Below, in pieces: positions 42,795-52,575 of a DNA stretch of 64,000 nt. The DNA comes from RUG563 sp045590215 (lineage in GTDB: Bacteria > Bacillota > Clostridia > Christensenellales > Aristaeellaceae). Within the stretch, counting starts at the first letter, position 1, and the number at the start of each line of letters is the position of its first letter. The notes under the pieces were generated by a model, which saw only the letters and a program-made list of their open reading frames with translations, did not search any database and was not told where the DNA came from. The position numbers and the translations under genes are program-made. The DNA lies in contig JAZNQO010000032.1 of NCBI GenBank assembly GCA_045590215.1, positions 1-64,000 on the forward strand. The letters run 5' to 3'.

Positions 42795-43711
42795 GAGACA
42801 CATTTGTTCGAACACTGATTGAACTGGCAAAGAATGATAAAGATATTGAACTGGTGACGGGTGATCTAGGCTTTGGTGTGTTGAAACCTTACTGGGAACA
42901 GTGTCCGAATCAGTTTACAAACGCCGGTATTGCGGAACAGAATATGACTTCTGTGGCTGCCGGCATGGCATTGGAAGGCAAAAACGTATTTACATACAGC
43001 ATCGGAAATTTCCCCACGCTCAGATGCCTGGAGCAGATCAGAAACGATTGCGCTTATCATCATACCAATGTAAAAATTGTTTGCATCGGCGGTGGTTTTG
43101 TGTATGGCAGTCTCGGCATGAGCCATCATGCGACGGAAGATATTGCGATTCTTCGCTCGCTTCCCGGTGTGGTGGTAATGGCACCGGCAGATTTGGTGGA
43201 AGCGGAAGAATGCACAAAAGCATTGGCCCGGTATAAGGGCACAGCTTATCTTCGCCTTGGCCGCGGTGGAGAAAAGAGAATTCATAACGCCATTCCCGAT
43301 TTTGAAATCGGAAAAGCAATCAAGGTGCACGACGGAAAGAACGTAGCTATTTTTTCTACCGGTGCGATTTTCGAAGAAGTGACAGCGGCTTATGAAACGC
43401 TGAAAGAAAAAGACTATCAGCCTGCTGTATATACATTCCCGACGGTGAAGCCCATCGATCGTGAAACAATCGAGAATGCGAGCAAGGAATTTGACCTGGT
43501 CGTAACCGTGGAAGAACATAATATTGTTGCTGGCTTTGGGAGTGCAGTGGCAGAGGTAATGGCGGAAATGCCGGAAAAACGAGCCCAATTGATCAGAATC
43601 GGTCTGAATGATGAGTACAGCATTCGAGTCGGCAGTCAGAATTATTTACGTCAGCAGTATGGAATGGACAGTGCTGCGATTGTTGATCGGATTATGGAAA
43701 AATTGGGCTGA
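42791..43711 (+). CDS. Transketolase-like enzyme, C-terminal subunit
   Basis: 306 residues: pyrimidine-binding domain (NAGIAEQNMTSVAAGMALEG with the catalytic Glu, SHHATEDIAILRSLPG) and transketolase C-domain (from about 185). Overlaps the N-terminal subunit by four bases (ATGA), as expected for a stoichiometric complex. Confidence 0.9.
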   Translation: MRDTFVRTLIELAKNDKDIELVTGDLGFGVLKPYWEQCPNQFTNAGIAEQNMTSVAAGMALEGKNVFTYSIGNFPTLRCLEQIRNDCAYHHTNVKIVCIGGGFVYGSLGMSHHATEDIAILRSLPGVVVMAPADLVEAEECTKALARYKGTAYLRLGRGGEKRIHNAIPDFEIGKAIKVHDGKNVAIFSTGAIFEEVTAAYETLKEKDYQPAVYTFPTVKPIDRETIENASKEFDLVVTVEEHNIVAGFGSAVAEVMAEMPEKRAQLIRIGLNDEYSIRVGSQNYLRQQYGMDSAAIVDRIMEKLG

Positions 43712-43762
43712 GCGGGCAATGGAAATAGCAACAGAGCCCGAATATGAGAAGAGGCGGAATAT

Positions 43763-45067
43763 ATGAATAAAAGACTTTTGATTATAAGTCATAACATTAT
43801 CGATGCGTCCAACAATGTTGGAAAGACGCTCATTTCCATGTTGAAGAAATGGCCGCACGAGAATATTTATTCTTTGTATTTCCGCAATGAAGTTAGGCAG
43901 ACAATGCTTCCTGCGTCTTCTTATATGATAACTGATAAAGATATTATTAAGTCTTTGTATAAAGGAAAAGCATGCTGCGGTCAGGTTGTGGACAGGCAGG
44001 AAGGTACGCAGGATGTGAATGAGGATATGGCTGCTTATCGCTTTGGCAATAAGCGCTATCCGATCGTGAGCCTGATTCGGGACGATTTGTGGCATTTAAA
44101 GCGTTGGAAGACGGAAGGCATGGATCAATGGCTTCGTCAGGTTAATCCGGATTTGATATTATTTGTTCCCAATGATTATGTGCTTGCTTTTGAAGTGACT
44201 GAATATGTAAAGGCAGCAACTAAGGCTCCCGTGATTACATTCTTTACTGATGATGCTTTTTACTTTGGTCAGAAGATCAGCGGTATTGACAGAATTCGCA
44301 GAAACAGGCTCCGGAAAATTGGCAGGAGGATTGCCTCAGACTCTGCTTCTGTATTTACGGCAAGCCAACGGATGCAGGAAGAATATCGCGAAATCTTGGG
44401 TGTTGAATCAAAAGTTATCGGAAATTGTGTTGAAATTTCACTGGAAATTCAAAAAAAGGATTGGAAAACAGCAGAACAGATTGTGTTTTCCTACGTCGGA
44501 AATCTACACAGTAATCGTTGGAAGAGCCTGATTGAATTAGGGGAATGTATCGGAATTTTGAACGAAAGCTGCCATCAGCATATCGTTCTTGATATTTATT
44601 CGGCATCAGATTTGCCGGATGATATCAAAGCACAGATTACTGCGGTTTCTGCCATAAGGATGAAAGGGGCTATTCCGCCTCAACAGGTAAAGACAGTACA
44701 GGAAGCTTCGGATGCGTTGGTGCATATTGAAGCTTTTGATGAAAAGAGCAAAAAGTCTACTCGGTTGTCTATGTCTACGAAGATTTTTGAGTATATGTCT
44801 CGTGGACTTCCGATTTTTGCTTATGGTCCTTCCGATATTTCTTCGATGGACTTTTTACACAGTAATCATTTTGCTGTTTGCTGCTTTGGCAAGGCTCTGT
44901 TAATGGAGCAAGTCAATCGATTTGTTTTTCATGAGGATGTACGCAATGCGGCGGCAGAAAAAGCTTATGAATATGCAAAAATTCATTTTGAGGAAGATTA
45001 TATATCTTCAGAAGTACTGCAGATTTTAACGAGTGTTCTGTGCTCTGCAGATAAAGATATAAGATAA
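43763..45067 (+). CDS. Glycosyltransferase, GT-B fold
   Basis: 434 residues with two Rossmann halves. N-terminal LLIISHNIIDASNNVGKTL; C-terminal half from about 215 with FSYVGNLHSNRWKSL and the donor-binding KIFEYMSRGLPIFAY. Similar to group 4 glycosyltransferases; donor and acceptor unknown. Soluble, presumably membrane-associated, adding one sugar of the repeat unit. Confidence 0.8.
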   Translation: MNKRLLIISHNIIDASNNVGKTLISMLKKWPHENIYSLYFRNEVRQTMLPASSYMITDKDIIKSLYKGKACCGQVVDRQEGTQDVNEDMAAYRFGNKRYPIVSLIRDDLWHLKRWKTEGMDQWLRQVNPDLILFVPNDYVLAFEVTEYVKAATKAPVITFFTDDAFYFGQKISGIDRIRRNRLRKIGRRIASDSASVFTASQRMQEEYREILGVESKVIGNCVEISLEIQKKDWKTAEQIVFSYVGNLHSNRWKSLIELGECIGILNESCHQHIVLDIYSASDLPDDIKAQITAVSAIRMKGAIPPQQVKTVQEASDALVHIEAFDEKSKKSTRLSMSTKIFEYMSRGLPIFAYGPSDISSMDFLHSNHFAVCCFGKALLMEQVNRFVFHEDVRNAAAEKAYEYAKIHFEEDYISSEVLQILTSVLCSADKDIR

Positions 45068-45082
45068 GTGGAGAGATAGTTT

Positions 45083-46321
45083 ATGATCAGAATTAAGAAG
45101 AAAGATAAATGGCTGACATTCTCGATCTTCTTTTATTCGCTTTTTGTATTTTTACCTCTAACGAGAACGTTGCCAACATTTGCTAAAATGATGCTGATTG
45201 GTATTTCGATGTTCTTTTTCCTTTTGAATGATTGTAAAAATATAAATCGTTTGTTTAAAGATTTGCTTTTCGTGGCTGGGCTTGTGATTGCCGACATATT
45301 GATTTATCAGGGTGTTTGGAAAATGAACGGTGTTGAACCGTTCAGTAAAAACATGATGTTGTTTGTCTTCTGGATACCCATCTTATATGTATATAGCATT
45401 AAAAGCTATGACAGTGAATCCAAAGCCATGATTACCGCATTGTGTTTGGCTTTGGTTCATATTGAATGCCTGACAACAATCATTGGTAATATTCGTTTTC
45501 CCTATGCCAGCAGGCAATTGGCTTCTGCATTGGATGTGGAGCAGAACCGTATTTATCAGGGCCTGAATATTGGGGGATATGGTTTTATTTATGCATTGGT
45601 ATTTTTACTGCCCTATTGTTTTTATCGATATAAGATATGTCGGGAGAAGAAGTTTCTCTTTTCCATTTTGTTGATGGAAGCAACGATTTTGAGTTCGGCA
45701 TATATGACCGCAATTTTGTTTTCCGGTGTGATTATCGTTCTGTGTTTGGTGTTGAATTCGCGGATAAGAAGGCAGATCATTGGGGTTATTTTGTTTATAG
45801 CATTGCTGATTTTCCTTTTCCGTATGCAGGTTGGTGAATTGCTGAATAGCGTTTATCTGTATCTGTTGAATAACAATCAACACATTCTGGCTGAGCGTAT
45901 TAAAAACATTTCTGTTGTATTTTTAACAGGTATGATGACCGGCGATGCCGGGTACCGGAATACTTTGTCCGGCTATAGTTGGGAGGCCTTTTTCAAATCT
46001 CCGCTATTGGGTAATTTGTTGAATAATTCTCCCAATCAACTGGGACTGCACTCCGAATTTTCGGATTGGTTGGGGGGCATGGGTCTTATCGGTGTAACGG
46101 TTGTCATCAGTGTTCTTTGGTTACGCTGCAAGAATTGGTATACTCAGCTGCGGCAAAAAAGCTGTTTTCCCTATCTGTGTATTTCAATCATTGCAGTACT
46201 GGTATTTCTGTTTATCAACACAGTTACTGCAGCACCGGAAATAGCGACAATCTTCTTTGTTGTGTATACATGCATGCCGAATGATGAAGAGCTGTTCAAG
46301 GATAAAACGACAGGATGTTGA
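45083..46321 (+). CDS. O-antigen/capsule polymerase-like membrane protein (Wzy)
   Basis: 412 residues with about ten TM segments and a large outside loop (about 275-320) that contains GYRNTLSGYSWEAFFKSPLLGNLLNNSPNQLGLHSEF split by short motifs; the HSEF...DWLGGMGLIG pattern is typical for Wzy/O-antigen ligase family members. It would polymerise lipid-linked repeats outside the membrane. Wzy proteins share little sequence, so the call rests on topology, the loop motif and the neighbours. Confidence 0.82.
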   Translation: MIRIKKKDKWLTFSIFFYSLFVFLPLTRTLPTFAKMMLIGISMFFFLLNDCKNINRLFKDLLFVAGLVIADILIYQGVWKMNGVEPFSKNMMLFVFWIPILYVYSIKSYDSESKAMITALCLALVHIECLTTIIGNIRFPYASRQLASALDVEQNRIYQGLNIGGYGFIYALVFLLPYCFYRYKICREKKFLFSILLMEATILSSAYMTAILFSGVIIVLCLVLNSRIRRQIIGVILFIALLIFLFRMQVGELLNSVYLYLLNNNQHILAERIKNISVVFLTGMMTGDAGYRNTLSGYSWEAFFKSPLLGNLLNNSPNQLGLHSEFSDWLGGMGLIGVTVVISVLWLRCKNWYTQLRQKSCFPYLCISIIAVLVFLFINTVTAAPEIATIFFVVYTCMPNDEELFKDKTTGC

Positions 46322-46390
46322 TAATCAATCTGTGTACACGATGTAGAAATACGGATTAACAGATTAAAAACGTATCATTCAGAGGGGAGT

Positions 46391-47536
46391 ATGAATGTGA
46401 AGATTGCTTTGATGGGTATTGGTATCAGCAGTGGTGGGCTTGTATCTGTTTTAAGGGACTTATTGGATTATGAAACGGATGCAGATATCAATCTCCTTTT
46501 GTTCTGCTCGCCGGGCTTTACGAAAAAACTTCCGGCTATCAGCAAGAAGATTGAAGTAGTGGAAACCGAATACGCTGTCGAATCAAAAGTAAAAGCAATC
46601 TTTGGCAATGCCTATTCTCTCGAATTGATCCGGCTTGTGGACAGTTATGCTCCCGATGCGGTCTTTTACATTATGGGTTCGTATAAGAAGGGTCTCGAAA
46701 GATATGAATCCTATTTTGTACTGAACAATCAGCTGTATACCGATTTTCCTCTGCTGTTCAAACAGCAGAATTTGAAATTAGTCGGCTATATGAGCATTCT
46801 GGCTTTAAAGATCAGAAGTGCCAGCCGGAAGATTGACCATTTCTTTTTCTCTTCAGCGTTTTCTCAAAAGGAAGCTGAAGAGAAGTTAAAAATCTCGGAT
46901 GCAAAGGTGGTTCCCTTCGCTTGCAACAGTATATTCTTTCGGGATGCCATGGTAAAAAATGCGGCCATTCAGCGTGATGATTTCAACATGCTTTGCATTG
47001 GTTCCATTATTCCGTATAAGAATCAGTTGAGTGTTATTCAGGCAGCTCATATGCTGCATGATAAGGGATATGGAGTCAAACTAAAGCTGGTTGGCGGCGT
47101 AATTTCCAAGCGTTATTATAAAAAATGCTGCCGATATATTCAGCAAAACGGCATGTCCGATTATGTGGAACATGTCTGCAGTGTTCCCTTTGATGAAATT
47201 CCCGCGGCAATTGACAATTGTGATATCTATGTCAATTCCAGCGAAACAGACACCTGCGGAACAGCAGCCGAAGAAGGGATGGCCAGAGGTGCTGTTGTTA
47301 TTGCAAATGATGTAGGCTTTAATCGCGAAATGGTGGGCGACGCAGGGTTGTATTTTAGCGTCAGAAAACCTGAAACCCTTGTGGAAGCTGTTGAAACAGT
47401 GATCAATGATGTGTCATTGCAAATGGCGTTGAGAGATAAAGCGCATGTTGACTCTCGAAAGCGCACATTAAAGAACACAGCAGGAGAGTATTATGAATAC
47501 ATCGTACAAAATTACAGACAGAGCAAGCTACGATAA
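46391..47536 (+). CDS. Glycosyltransferase group 1 (GT4-like)
   Basis: 381 residues. GT-B fold with ALMGIGISSGGLVSVL at the N-terminus, MLCIGSIIPYKNQLSVIQAAH at the start of the donor domain and NSSETDTCGTAAEEGMARGAVVIAND as the E-x7-E-like donor site. Adds a sugar to the repeat unit. The 3' end overlaps the next gene by 44 bases. Confidence 0.85.
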   Translation: MNVKIALMGIGISSGGLVSVLRDLLDYETDADINLLLFCSPGFTKKLPAISKKIEVVETEYAVESKVKAIFGNAYSLELIRLVDSYAPDAVFYIMGSYKKGLERYESYFVLNNQLYTDFPLLFKQQNLKLVGYMSILALKIRSASRKIDHFFFSSAFSQKEAEEKLKISDAKVVPFACNSIFFRDAMVKNAAIQRDDFNMLCIGSIIPYKNQLSVIQAAHMLHDKGYGVKLKLVGGVISKRYYKKCCRYIQQNGMSDYVEHVCSVPFDEIPAAIDNCDIYVNSSETDTCGTAAEEGMARGAVVIANDVGFNREMVGDAGLYFSVRKPETLVEAVETVINDVSLQMALRDKAHVDSRKRTLKNTAGEYYEYIVQNYRQSKLR

Positions 47537-48827
47537 TGTTTTTGCCAAGATTGATCGGTTGAATCGGATTGATTTCAAAGAATTTCCCGGATTCAGAATG
47601 GGCAGTTTTCTGGCTGTGAGTTATTATGAAGCAGCGGGTGGCAATTTACAGCCTGCATGGAAGCAAACAGCAAAGAATATTCTTCGGTGTTTTATCCGTG
47701 ACTTTTCTTACGACTTTCAGGCAATAAAAGATGATGAAATCATGGTTTTCTATTCCCATGAACATGGCAGACGCGAAGACTATGTGAAATTGATGAACGA
47801 TGTACAGGCAATGATTCCCGGCTCATATTGCTTTACGGGGAAAGATTGCCCACGTTCGATTGTTGTCAGCAAAACCGCCTGGAAGAATTTGCTTTTGCTG
47901 AAAACATGGAACAAACAGCTGAAGGAAGTTGAGCCGCATCGTGATGCAAGAGCGTTTCTGTTGTCAAAGTTGGCACTTGCCTACAGATGGAAACTGATTT
48001 TGAACGCAAATGAAAATGCATTAAAAAAGTGCAGAGGTCTGATTACCATTTTCGATGCAAGAGAATATGAAAATATCCTCACGCAAGTATGTTCGAAACT
48101 TGGAATCCGCTCAGCAACAATTGAACACGGTTTTTTTCCGCCGCCTTATTATTCCGGCAGCAAGGATTACTGCTTGGCTATGCCCAGTCTGGGGTTTGTC
48201 AGTGACGAATTCTGGGCATGGGGCGAAGCAATTCGGGAGAATGTTTTTGCCGGCGGCTTGAAGGAAGAGCAAGTGATTGCAGTCGGTTATCCGAAAAAAA
48301 TTGAAAAATTGAGCGATGTAGAACCGGAACAAAAAACAATCGGTGTGATTTTGGATGGCGGAGAAAGCGCATTTCCGGAAAATGAAATCATGGCTCGAAT
48401 TGCAGTCGAGTTTGCACAGAAATATCATTTTGATGTGGTGCTCAAGCCGCATCCGCATGATTTCAAGGATTATGTTAAGGCATTCAATCTATTGGAAGAA
48501 GAGCATCATGTTCGTGTCAGCCGTGAGCCTATTCTGCAATATGCTTGTAATGTCACATTTTCCATCAGTTTCTGTTCCACGGCTTATCTGGATTTGATGT
48601 GTCATGGGAAAATGGTATATCGTTACCGTTCTTCCTCCAAGCAGAGTATGTATTCCATGATGGGTGATGAAGGAACCTTCTGCAATGTTGAAGAACTTGA
48701 GCGGTTGTACAGCAATTGCAATTCTGCTGTCGATGATCAGATCATAACGAGACTCGTAGGTGATATTGATCATATGGCACAATCATACACAGCCCATGCT
48801 AATCGTCTTTTTTCAGAGGAGAAATAA
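47493..48827 (+). CDS. Capsule/surface-glycan transferase-like protein
   Basis: 444 residues. The C-terminal half has DVVLKPHPHDFKDY and SISFCSTAYLDLMCHGKMV, as in capsule polysaccharide transferases and glycerophosphotransferases with a GT-B fold; TIEHGFFPPPYY is similar to the sugar-binding loop in those proteins. No named family is recognised with confidence. ATG 47493 has AGGAGAG upstream although it lies 44 bases inside the previous gene, which implies coupled translation. Confidence 0.7.
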   Translation: MNTSYKITDRASYDNVFAKIDRLNRIDFKEFPGFRMGSFLAVSYYEAAGGNLQPAWKQTAKNILRCFIRDFSYDFQAIKDDEIMVFYSHEHGRREDYVKLMNDVQAMIPGSYCFTGKDCPRSIVVSKTAWKNLLLLKTWNKQLKEVEPHRDARAFLLSKLALAYRWKLILNANENALKKCRGLITIFDAREYENILTQVCSKLGIRSATIEHGFFPPPYYSGSKDYCLAMPSLGFVSDEFWAWGEAIRENVFAGGLKEEQVIAVGYPKKIEKLSDVEPEQKTIGVILDGGESAFPENEIMARIAVEFAQKYHFDVVLKPHPHDFKDYVKAFNLLEEEHHVRVSREPILQYACNVTFSISFCSTAYLDLMCHGKMVYRYRSSSKQSMYSMMGDEGTFCNVEELERLYSNCNSAVDDQIITRLVGDIDHMAQSYTAHANRLFSEEK

Positions 48828-48830
48828 CAA

Positions 48831-49331
48831 ATGTCAATCAGAAAATTCGTTTCCGATTTCCGTAGAAAGTATTATAAAAGCAAAGTTGTCAAAGCAGCTG
48901 CAAAGGTGGGCGAAGGCCTGAAAGTCAATGGGAAAAGCAGCATTTACGGTCATGTGACGCTTGGCAACAATGTCAATTTCAACGGGATGAGTATTCGTGG
49001 TCAAGGCACGGTTGAAATCGGTGATAATTTCCATTCCGGTGTGGATTGCGTTATTCTTACCAGCAATCATAATTATGAAGGAACCAGAATTCCGTATGAT
49101 AGCGAAATGATTTGCAAAAAAGTTGTCATCGGCGATAATGTATGGATTGGCGATCATGTGATGATTCTGGGCGGCGTTACTTTGGGCGAAGGATGCATTA
49201 TTCAGGCCGGTGCCGTGGTGTCAAAGGATGTTCCTGCATGCGGGATTGCCGGCGGAAATCCGGCTAAAGTGTTTAAATACAGAGATCAAGAGCATTATGA
49301 ACAGTTGAAGGCTGAAGATAAGGTATTATAA
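48831..49331 (+). CDS. Hexapeptide-repeat acetyltransferase
   Basis: 166 residues, left-handed beta-helix with repeats from about 28 to 140. CVILTSNHNYEG contains the catalytic His of the CysE/LacA/NodL type; VWIGDHVMILGGVTLGEG and IAGGNPAKVFKYR are typical. Probably O-acetylates a sugar of the repeat unit. It is three bases after the previous gene. Confidence 0.9.
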   Translation: MSIRKFVSDFRRKYYKSKVVKAAAKVGEGLKVNGKSSIYGHVTLGNNVNFNGMSIRGQGTVEIGDNFHSGVDCVILTSNHNYEGTRIPYDSEMICKKVVIGDNVWIGDHVMILGGVTLGEGCIIQAGAVVSKDVPACGIAGGNPAKVFKYRDQEHYEQLKAEDKVL

Positions 49332-49370
49332 TTTCCCAATAAGAAGACAGAGAAAGAAGGAGAAAGCATA

Positions 49371-50411
49371 ATGGGCGTATATAGCAATAAAACACTGTTG
49401 ATTACTGGTGGAACGGGTAGCTTTGGTCATACGGTGTTAAAGCATTTTCTGAACACAGATATTGGCCAGATCCGCATTTTCAGCCGTGACGAGAAGAAAC
49501 AGGACGATATGCGGCACGAATTGCAGGCAAAGCATCCCGAATATGCGAAAAAAGTGAAGTTTTTTGTTGGCGATGTACGCGATCCGCGTTCTGTTGCAGA
49601 TGTGATGCCCGGTGTGGACTATATATTTCATGCTGCAGCACTCAAGCAAGTACCTTCCTGCGAATTTTTTCCCATGCAAGCTGTGAAAACGAATGTTGAA
49701 GGAACAGATAACGTACTGCATGCTGCTATTGATGCCGGTGTGAAACGCGTGGTATGCCTTTCAACGGATAAGGCTGCTTATCCCATCAATGCTATGGGTA
49801 TTTCCAAAGCTATGATGGAACATGTTATCTATGCCAATGCCCGTACAGCTGCAGAACGCGGAGAAACCGTGATTTGCACAACGAGATATGGCAATGTTAT
49901 GTGTTCCCGCGGTTCTGTGATTCCGCTGTTCATTGATCAGATTCGCTCCGGTGCTCCCATTACAATCACCAATCCTGAAATGACCAGATTCTTAATGAAT
50001 CTGGACGAAGCGGTTGAACTGGTAAAGTTTGCTTTTGAAAATGGTAAGCCCGGCGATTTGTTTGTACAGAAGGCAGATGCGTGCACGATTGAAGATTTGG
50101 CCAAAGGGGTACAGCGTCTCTTTGGCGATACCGGCATTAAGATTATCGGCACACGGCATGGAGAAAAACTGTATGAGCATTTGTTGACACAGGAAGAGAG
50201 AGTCAGAGCGGAGGATTTGGGTCAGTATTTCCGTGTGGCTGCAGATAACAGAGACCTGAATTATGATAAATATTTTATCACAGGCCGCGTTCAGACACAG
50301 GCAGAAGAAGCGTATACAAGTCATAATACCGTGCGGTTGGATGTTGACGGTGTTGTGAAAAAGCTTCTGACCACCGATTATGTGCAGGAACAGTTAAAAC
50401 AGATTCAATAA
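49371..50411 (+). CDS. capE: UDP-GlcNAc 4,6-dehydratase/5-epimerase, CapE/WbjB type
   Basis: 346 residues, soluble SDR of the FlaA1/WbjB/CapE group. LLITGGTGSFGHTVLKHFL (9-27) with the usual GTGSFG, FHAAALKQVPSCEF, STDKAAYPINAMGISKAMME (Met at the Tyr position, Lys kept) and TRYGNVMCSRGSVIPLF. It starts the UDP-L-deoxyaminosugar route by dehydrating and 5-epimerising UDP-GlcNAc. Its product can go to CapF at 12907 or to the RmlD-like reductase that follows 11 bases downstream. Confidence 0.93.
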   Translation: MGVYSNKTLLITGGTGSFGHTVLKHFLNTDIGQIRIFSRDEKKQDDMRHELQAKHPEYAKKVKFFVGDVRDPRSVADVMPGVDYIFHAAALKQVPSCEFFPMQAVKTNVEGTDNVLHAAIDAGVKRVVCLSTDKAAYPINAMGISKAMMEHVIYANARTAAERGETVICTTRYGNVMCSRGSVIPLFIDQIRSGAPITITNPEMTRFLMNLDEAVELVKFAFENGKPGDLFVQKADACTIEDLAKGVQRLFGDTGIKIIGTRHGEKLYEHLLTQEERVRAEDLGQYFRVAADNRDLNYDKYFITGRVQTQAEEAYTSHNTVRLDVDGVVKKLLTTDYVQEQLKQIQ

Positions 50412-50422
50412 GGGTGAATGAA

Positions 50423-51277
50423 ATGAAATTTTTGGTTCTTGGTTGTAATGGTATGGCCGGGCATATGATCAGCCTGTTTTTGAAAGAACGCGGGCATGAT
50501 GTGCTAGGCTTTGCCTTGACGAAGTCTGACCTGGTTGATTCCGTAGCCGGAGATGCAATGAACGCAGATTTCATGAAGGAATTGGTTGGCGTAAACAAAT
50601 ATAACAGTGTTATTAACTGTATTGGGCTGCTGAATCAGTTTGCGGAAAGCAATAAAGCCGCTTCTGTTTATCTGAACTCTTATTTGCCGCACTATCTGGC
50701 ACAGCTGACGGAAGGCACGGATACACAGGTTATCCATATGAGCACCGATTGCGTGTTCAGCGGCTCAAGGGGCGGCTATACCGAAGATGACTTACGAGAC
50801 GGTGCTACGTTTTATGATCGCTCTAAGGCATTGGGAGAATTAGAGGATAATAAAAACATTACGCTTCGCAATTCTATCGTGGGTCCGGATATCAATCAGG
50901 GCGGCATCGGTCTTCTGAATTGGTTTATGCAGCAAAAGGGCGAAGTTTCCGGCTTTACGGGTGCGTTGTGGACGGGCCAAACAACACTTCAGCTGGCTAA
51001 AACAATGGAAGTGGCAGCTAAAGAGAAAGCTCATGGTTTGTATAATACTGTACCGGATACCAACATTTCAAAATATGAATTGTTGAAGCTGTTCAACAAA
51101 TATATCAGAAAAGACAAAGTTTCAATTGTGCCGGTTAATAAAGTGATTGCAGATAAATCCCTGAAGCGTACAAGGTGGGAGTTCAGTTATCCCATTCCGG
51201 ACTATGAACAGATGATTATGGAACTGGCAGATTGGATGAGAGCACATAAGCAACTTTATCCGCATTATGATTTGTAA
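50423..51277 (+). CDS. RmlD-like nucleotide-sugar 4-reductase
   Basis: 284 residues, SDR of the RmlD group: FLVLGCNGMAGHMISLFL, STDCVFSGSRGGYTEDD and YDRSKALGE (Tyr/Lys pair). Sitting between CapE and a C2-epimerase, it takes the place held by CapF in FucNAc loci. This trio matches the WbvB-WbvR-WbvD order known for UDP-L-QuiNAc, in which the reductase yields UDP-L-RhaNAc. ATG 50423 follows AAGGGTG; a GTG at 50414 is less likely. Confidence 0.88.
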   Translation: MKFLVLGCNGMAGHMISLFLKERGHDVLGFALTKSDLVDSVAGDAMNADFMKELVGVNKYNSVINCIGLLNQFAESNKAASVYLNSYLPHYLAQLTEGTDTQVIHMSTDCVFSGSRGGYTEDDLRDGATFYDRSKALGELEDNKNITLRNSIVGPDINQGGIGLLNWFMQQKGEVSGFTGALWTGQTTLQLAKTMEVAAKEKAHGLYNTVPDTNISKYELLKLFNKYIRKDKVSIVPVNKVIADKSLKRTRWEFSYPIPDYEQMIMELADWMRAHKQLYPHYDL

Positions 51278-51410
51278 GTGCTGTTAGCTTGCGTGCGGCA
51301 AAAAGAAACGGAAAGTTTTTTTGCCGCATTGGAGCAGGTTTGGCAACTGTTGAACAACACAGCGGATCGGGATATAATTTATTTCTGGAAAACAGGGAGG
51401 AAATATTCGC

Positions 51411-52541
51411 ATGGGAATTAGAAAACTGCGTTTGATGACCATTGTGGGAACTCGGCCGGAGATTATCAAGATGTCTGAAATCATCAAAAAGGCGGACATC
51501 TATTTTGATCAGATTCTCGTGCATACCGGCCAGAATTACGATTATGAGCTCAACAAAGTTTTTTTTGAAGATCTGAACCTTCGTGAACCGGATTATTTTC
51601 TGAATGTGGTCGGCGAAAATTTGGGAAAAACGATGGGGAATGTCATCTCAAAATCTTACGATCTCATGGTTCAGGTGAAGCCGGACGCCGTTATTGTGTT
51701 GGGCGATACCAATTCCTGCTTGTGCGTTATTTCTGCCAAGCGACTGAAAATTCCCGTATTCCATATGGAAGCCGGGAATCGCTGCAAGGATGAAAATCTG
51801 CCGGAAGAAGTAATCCGGCGTATTGTGGACGTTACCAGCGATATCAATCTCTGCTATTCCGAGCATGCGCGTCGCTATATCCTGGAAACGGGTGTAAAGC
51901 CTGAGTATACCTATGTTGTCGGTTCTCCCATGGCTGAAGTACTGAATAGTTGTAAAGAAAAAATTCAAAAGAGCAATGTTCTTGATAAATTGGGACTGGA
52001 AGCCGGAAAATATATCCTTCTTTCTGCTCACAGAGAAGAAAATATTGATATTGAAAAGAATTTTTTCAGTTTGATGAATGCTGTCAATGCCATGGCAGAA
52101 ACCTATAATATTCCGATTCTTTATTCCTGCCATCCCAGAAGCAAGAAATACATCGAAGCACATGATTTCAAATTTGATGTTCGTGTTATCCAGCATAAAC
52201 CGCTGGGATTCTTTGATTATAATAAACTTCAGCAGAATGCGTTTTGTGTTGTTTCCGACAGCGGAACCATTCCGGAAGAAGCAGCCTATTTTCATTTCCC
52301 GGCAGTATCTGTCCGCACGAGTACGGAACGCCCTGAAGCAATAGATAAGGGTGTGTTTACCATTGGCAGCATTTCAACTGAACAGGTACTTCAGGCTGTG
52401 GATTTGGCAGTGAATATGAATGCCAACGGTGATATGCCGGAAGAAGTTCCTGCTTACACGGATGGCAATGTCAGCACAAAAGTTATCAAGATTATTCAAA
52501 GCTATGTAGGCATTACCAATCAGATGATCTGGAGAAAATAA
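51411..52541 (+). CDS. UDP-GlcNAc 2-epimerase family, second copy (WbjD/WbvD type)
   Basis: 376 residues, close paralogue of the protein at 11718: TIVGTRPEIIKMSEIIKK, HTGQNYDYELNK, VLGDTNSCLCV, HMEAGNRCKDENLPEE and SDSGTIPEEAAYF. The last step of the L-deoxyaminosugar route. It has GGGAGG before the ATG. The 130 bases in front hold no obvious promoter. Compared with the first copy, bases are AT-richer, so the two copies have different histories or have drifted with their surroundings. Confidence 0.92.
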   Translation: MGIRKLRLMTIVGTRPEIIKMSEIIKKADIYFDQILVHTGQNYDYELNKVFFEDLNLREPDYFLNVVGENLGKTMGNVISKSYDLMVQVKPDAVIVLGDTNSCLCVISAKRLKIPVFHMEAGNRCKDENLPEEVIRRIVDVTSDINLCYSEHARRYILETGVKPEYTYVVGSPMAEVLNSCKEKIQKSNVLDKLGLEAGKYILLSAHREENIDIEKNFFSLMNAVNAMAETYNIPILYSCHPRSKKYIEAHDFKFDVRVIQHKPLGFFDYNKLQQNAFCVVSDSGTIPEEAAYFHFPAVSVRTSTERPEAIDKGVFTIGSISTEQVLQAVDLAVNMNANGDMPEEVPAYTDGNVSTKVIKIIQSYVGITNQMIWRK

Positions 52542-52575
52542 CGAAAAAACGAACAGTGAAACAGAGAGTTGAAAT

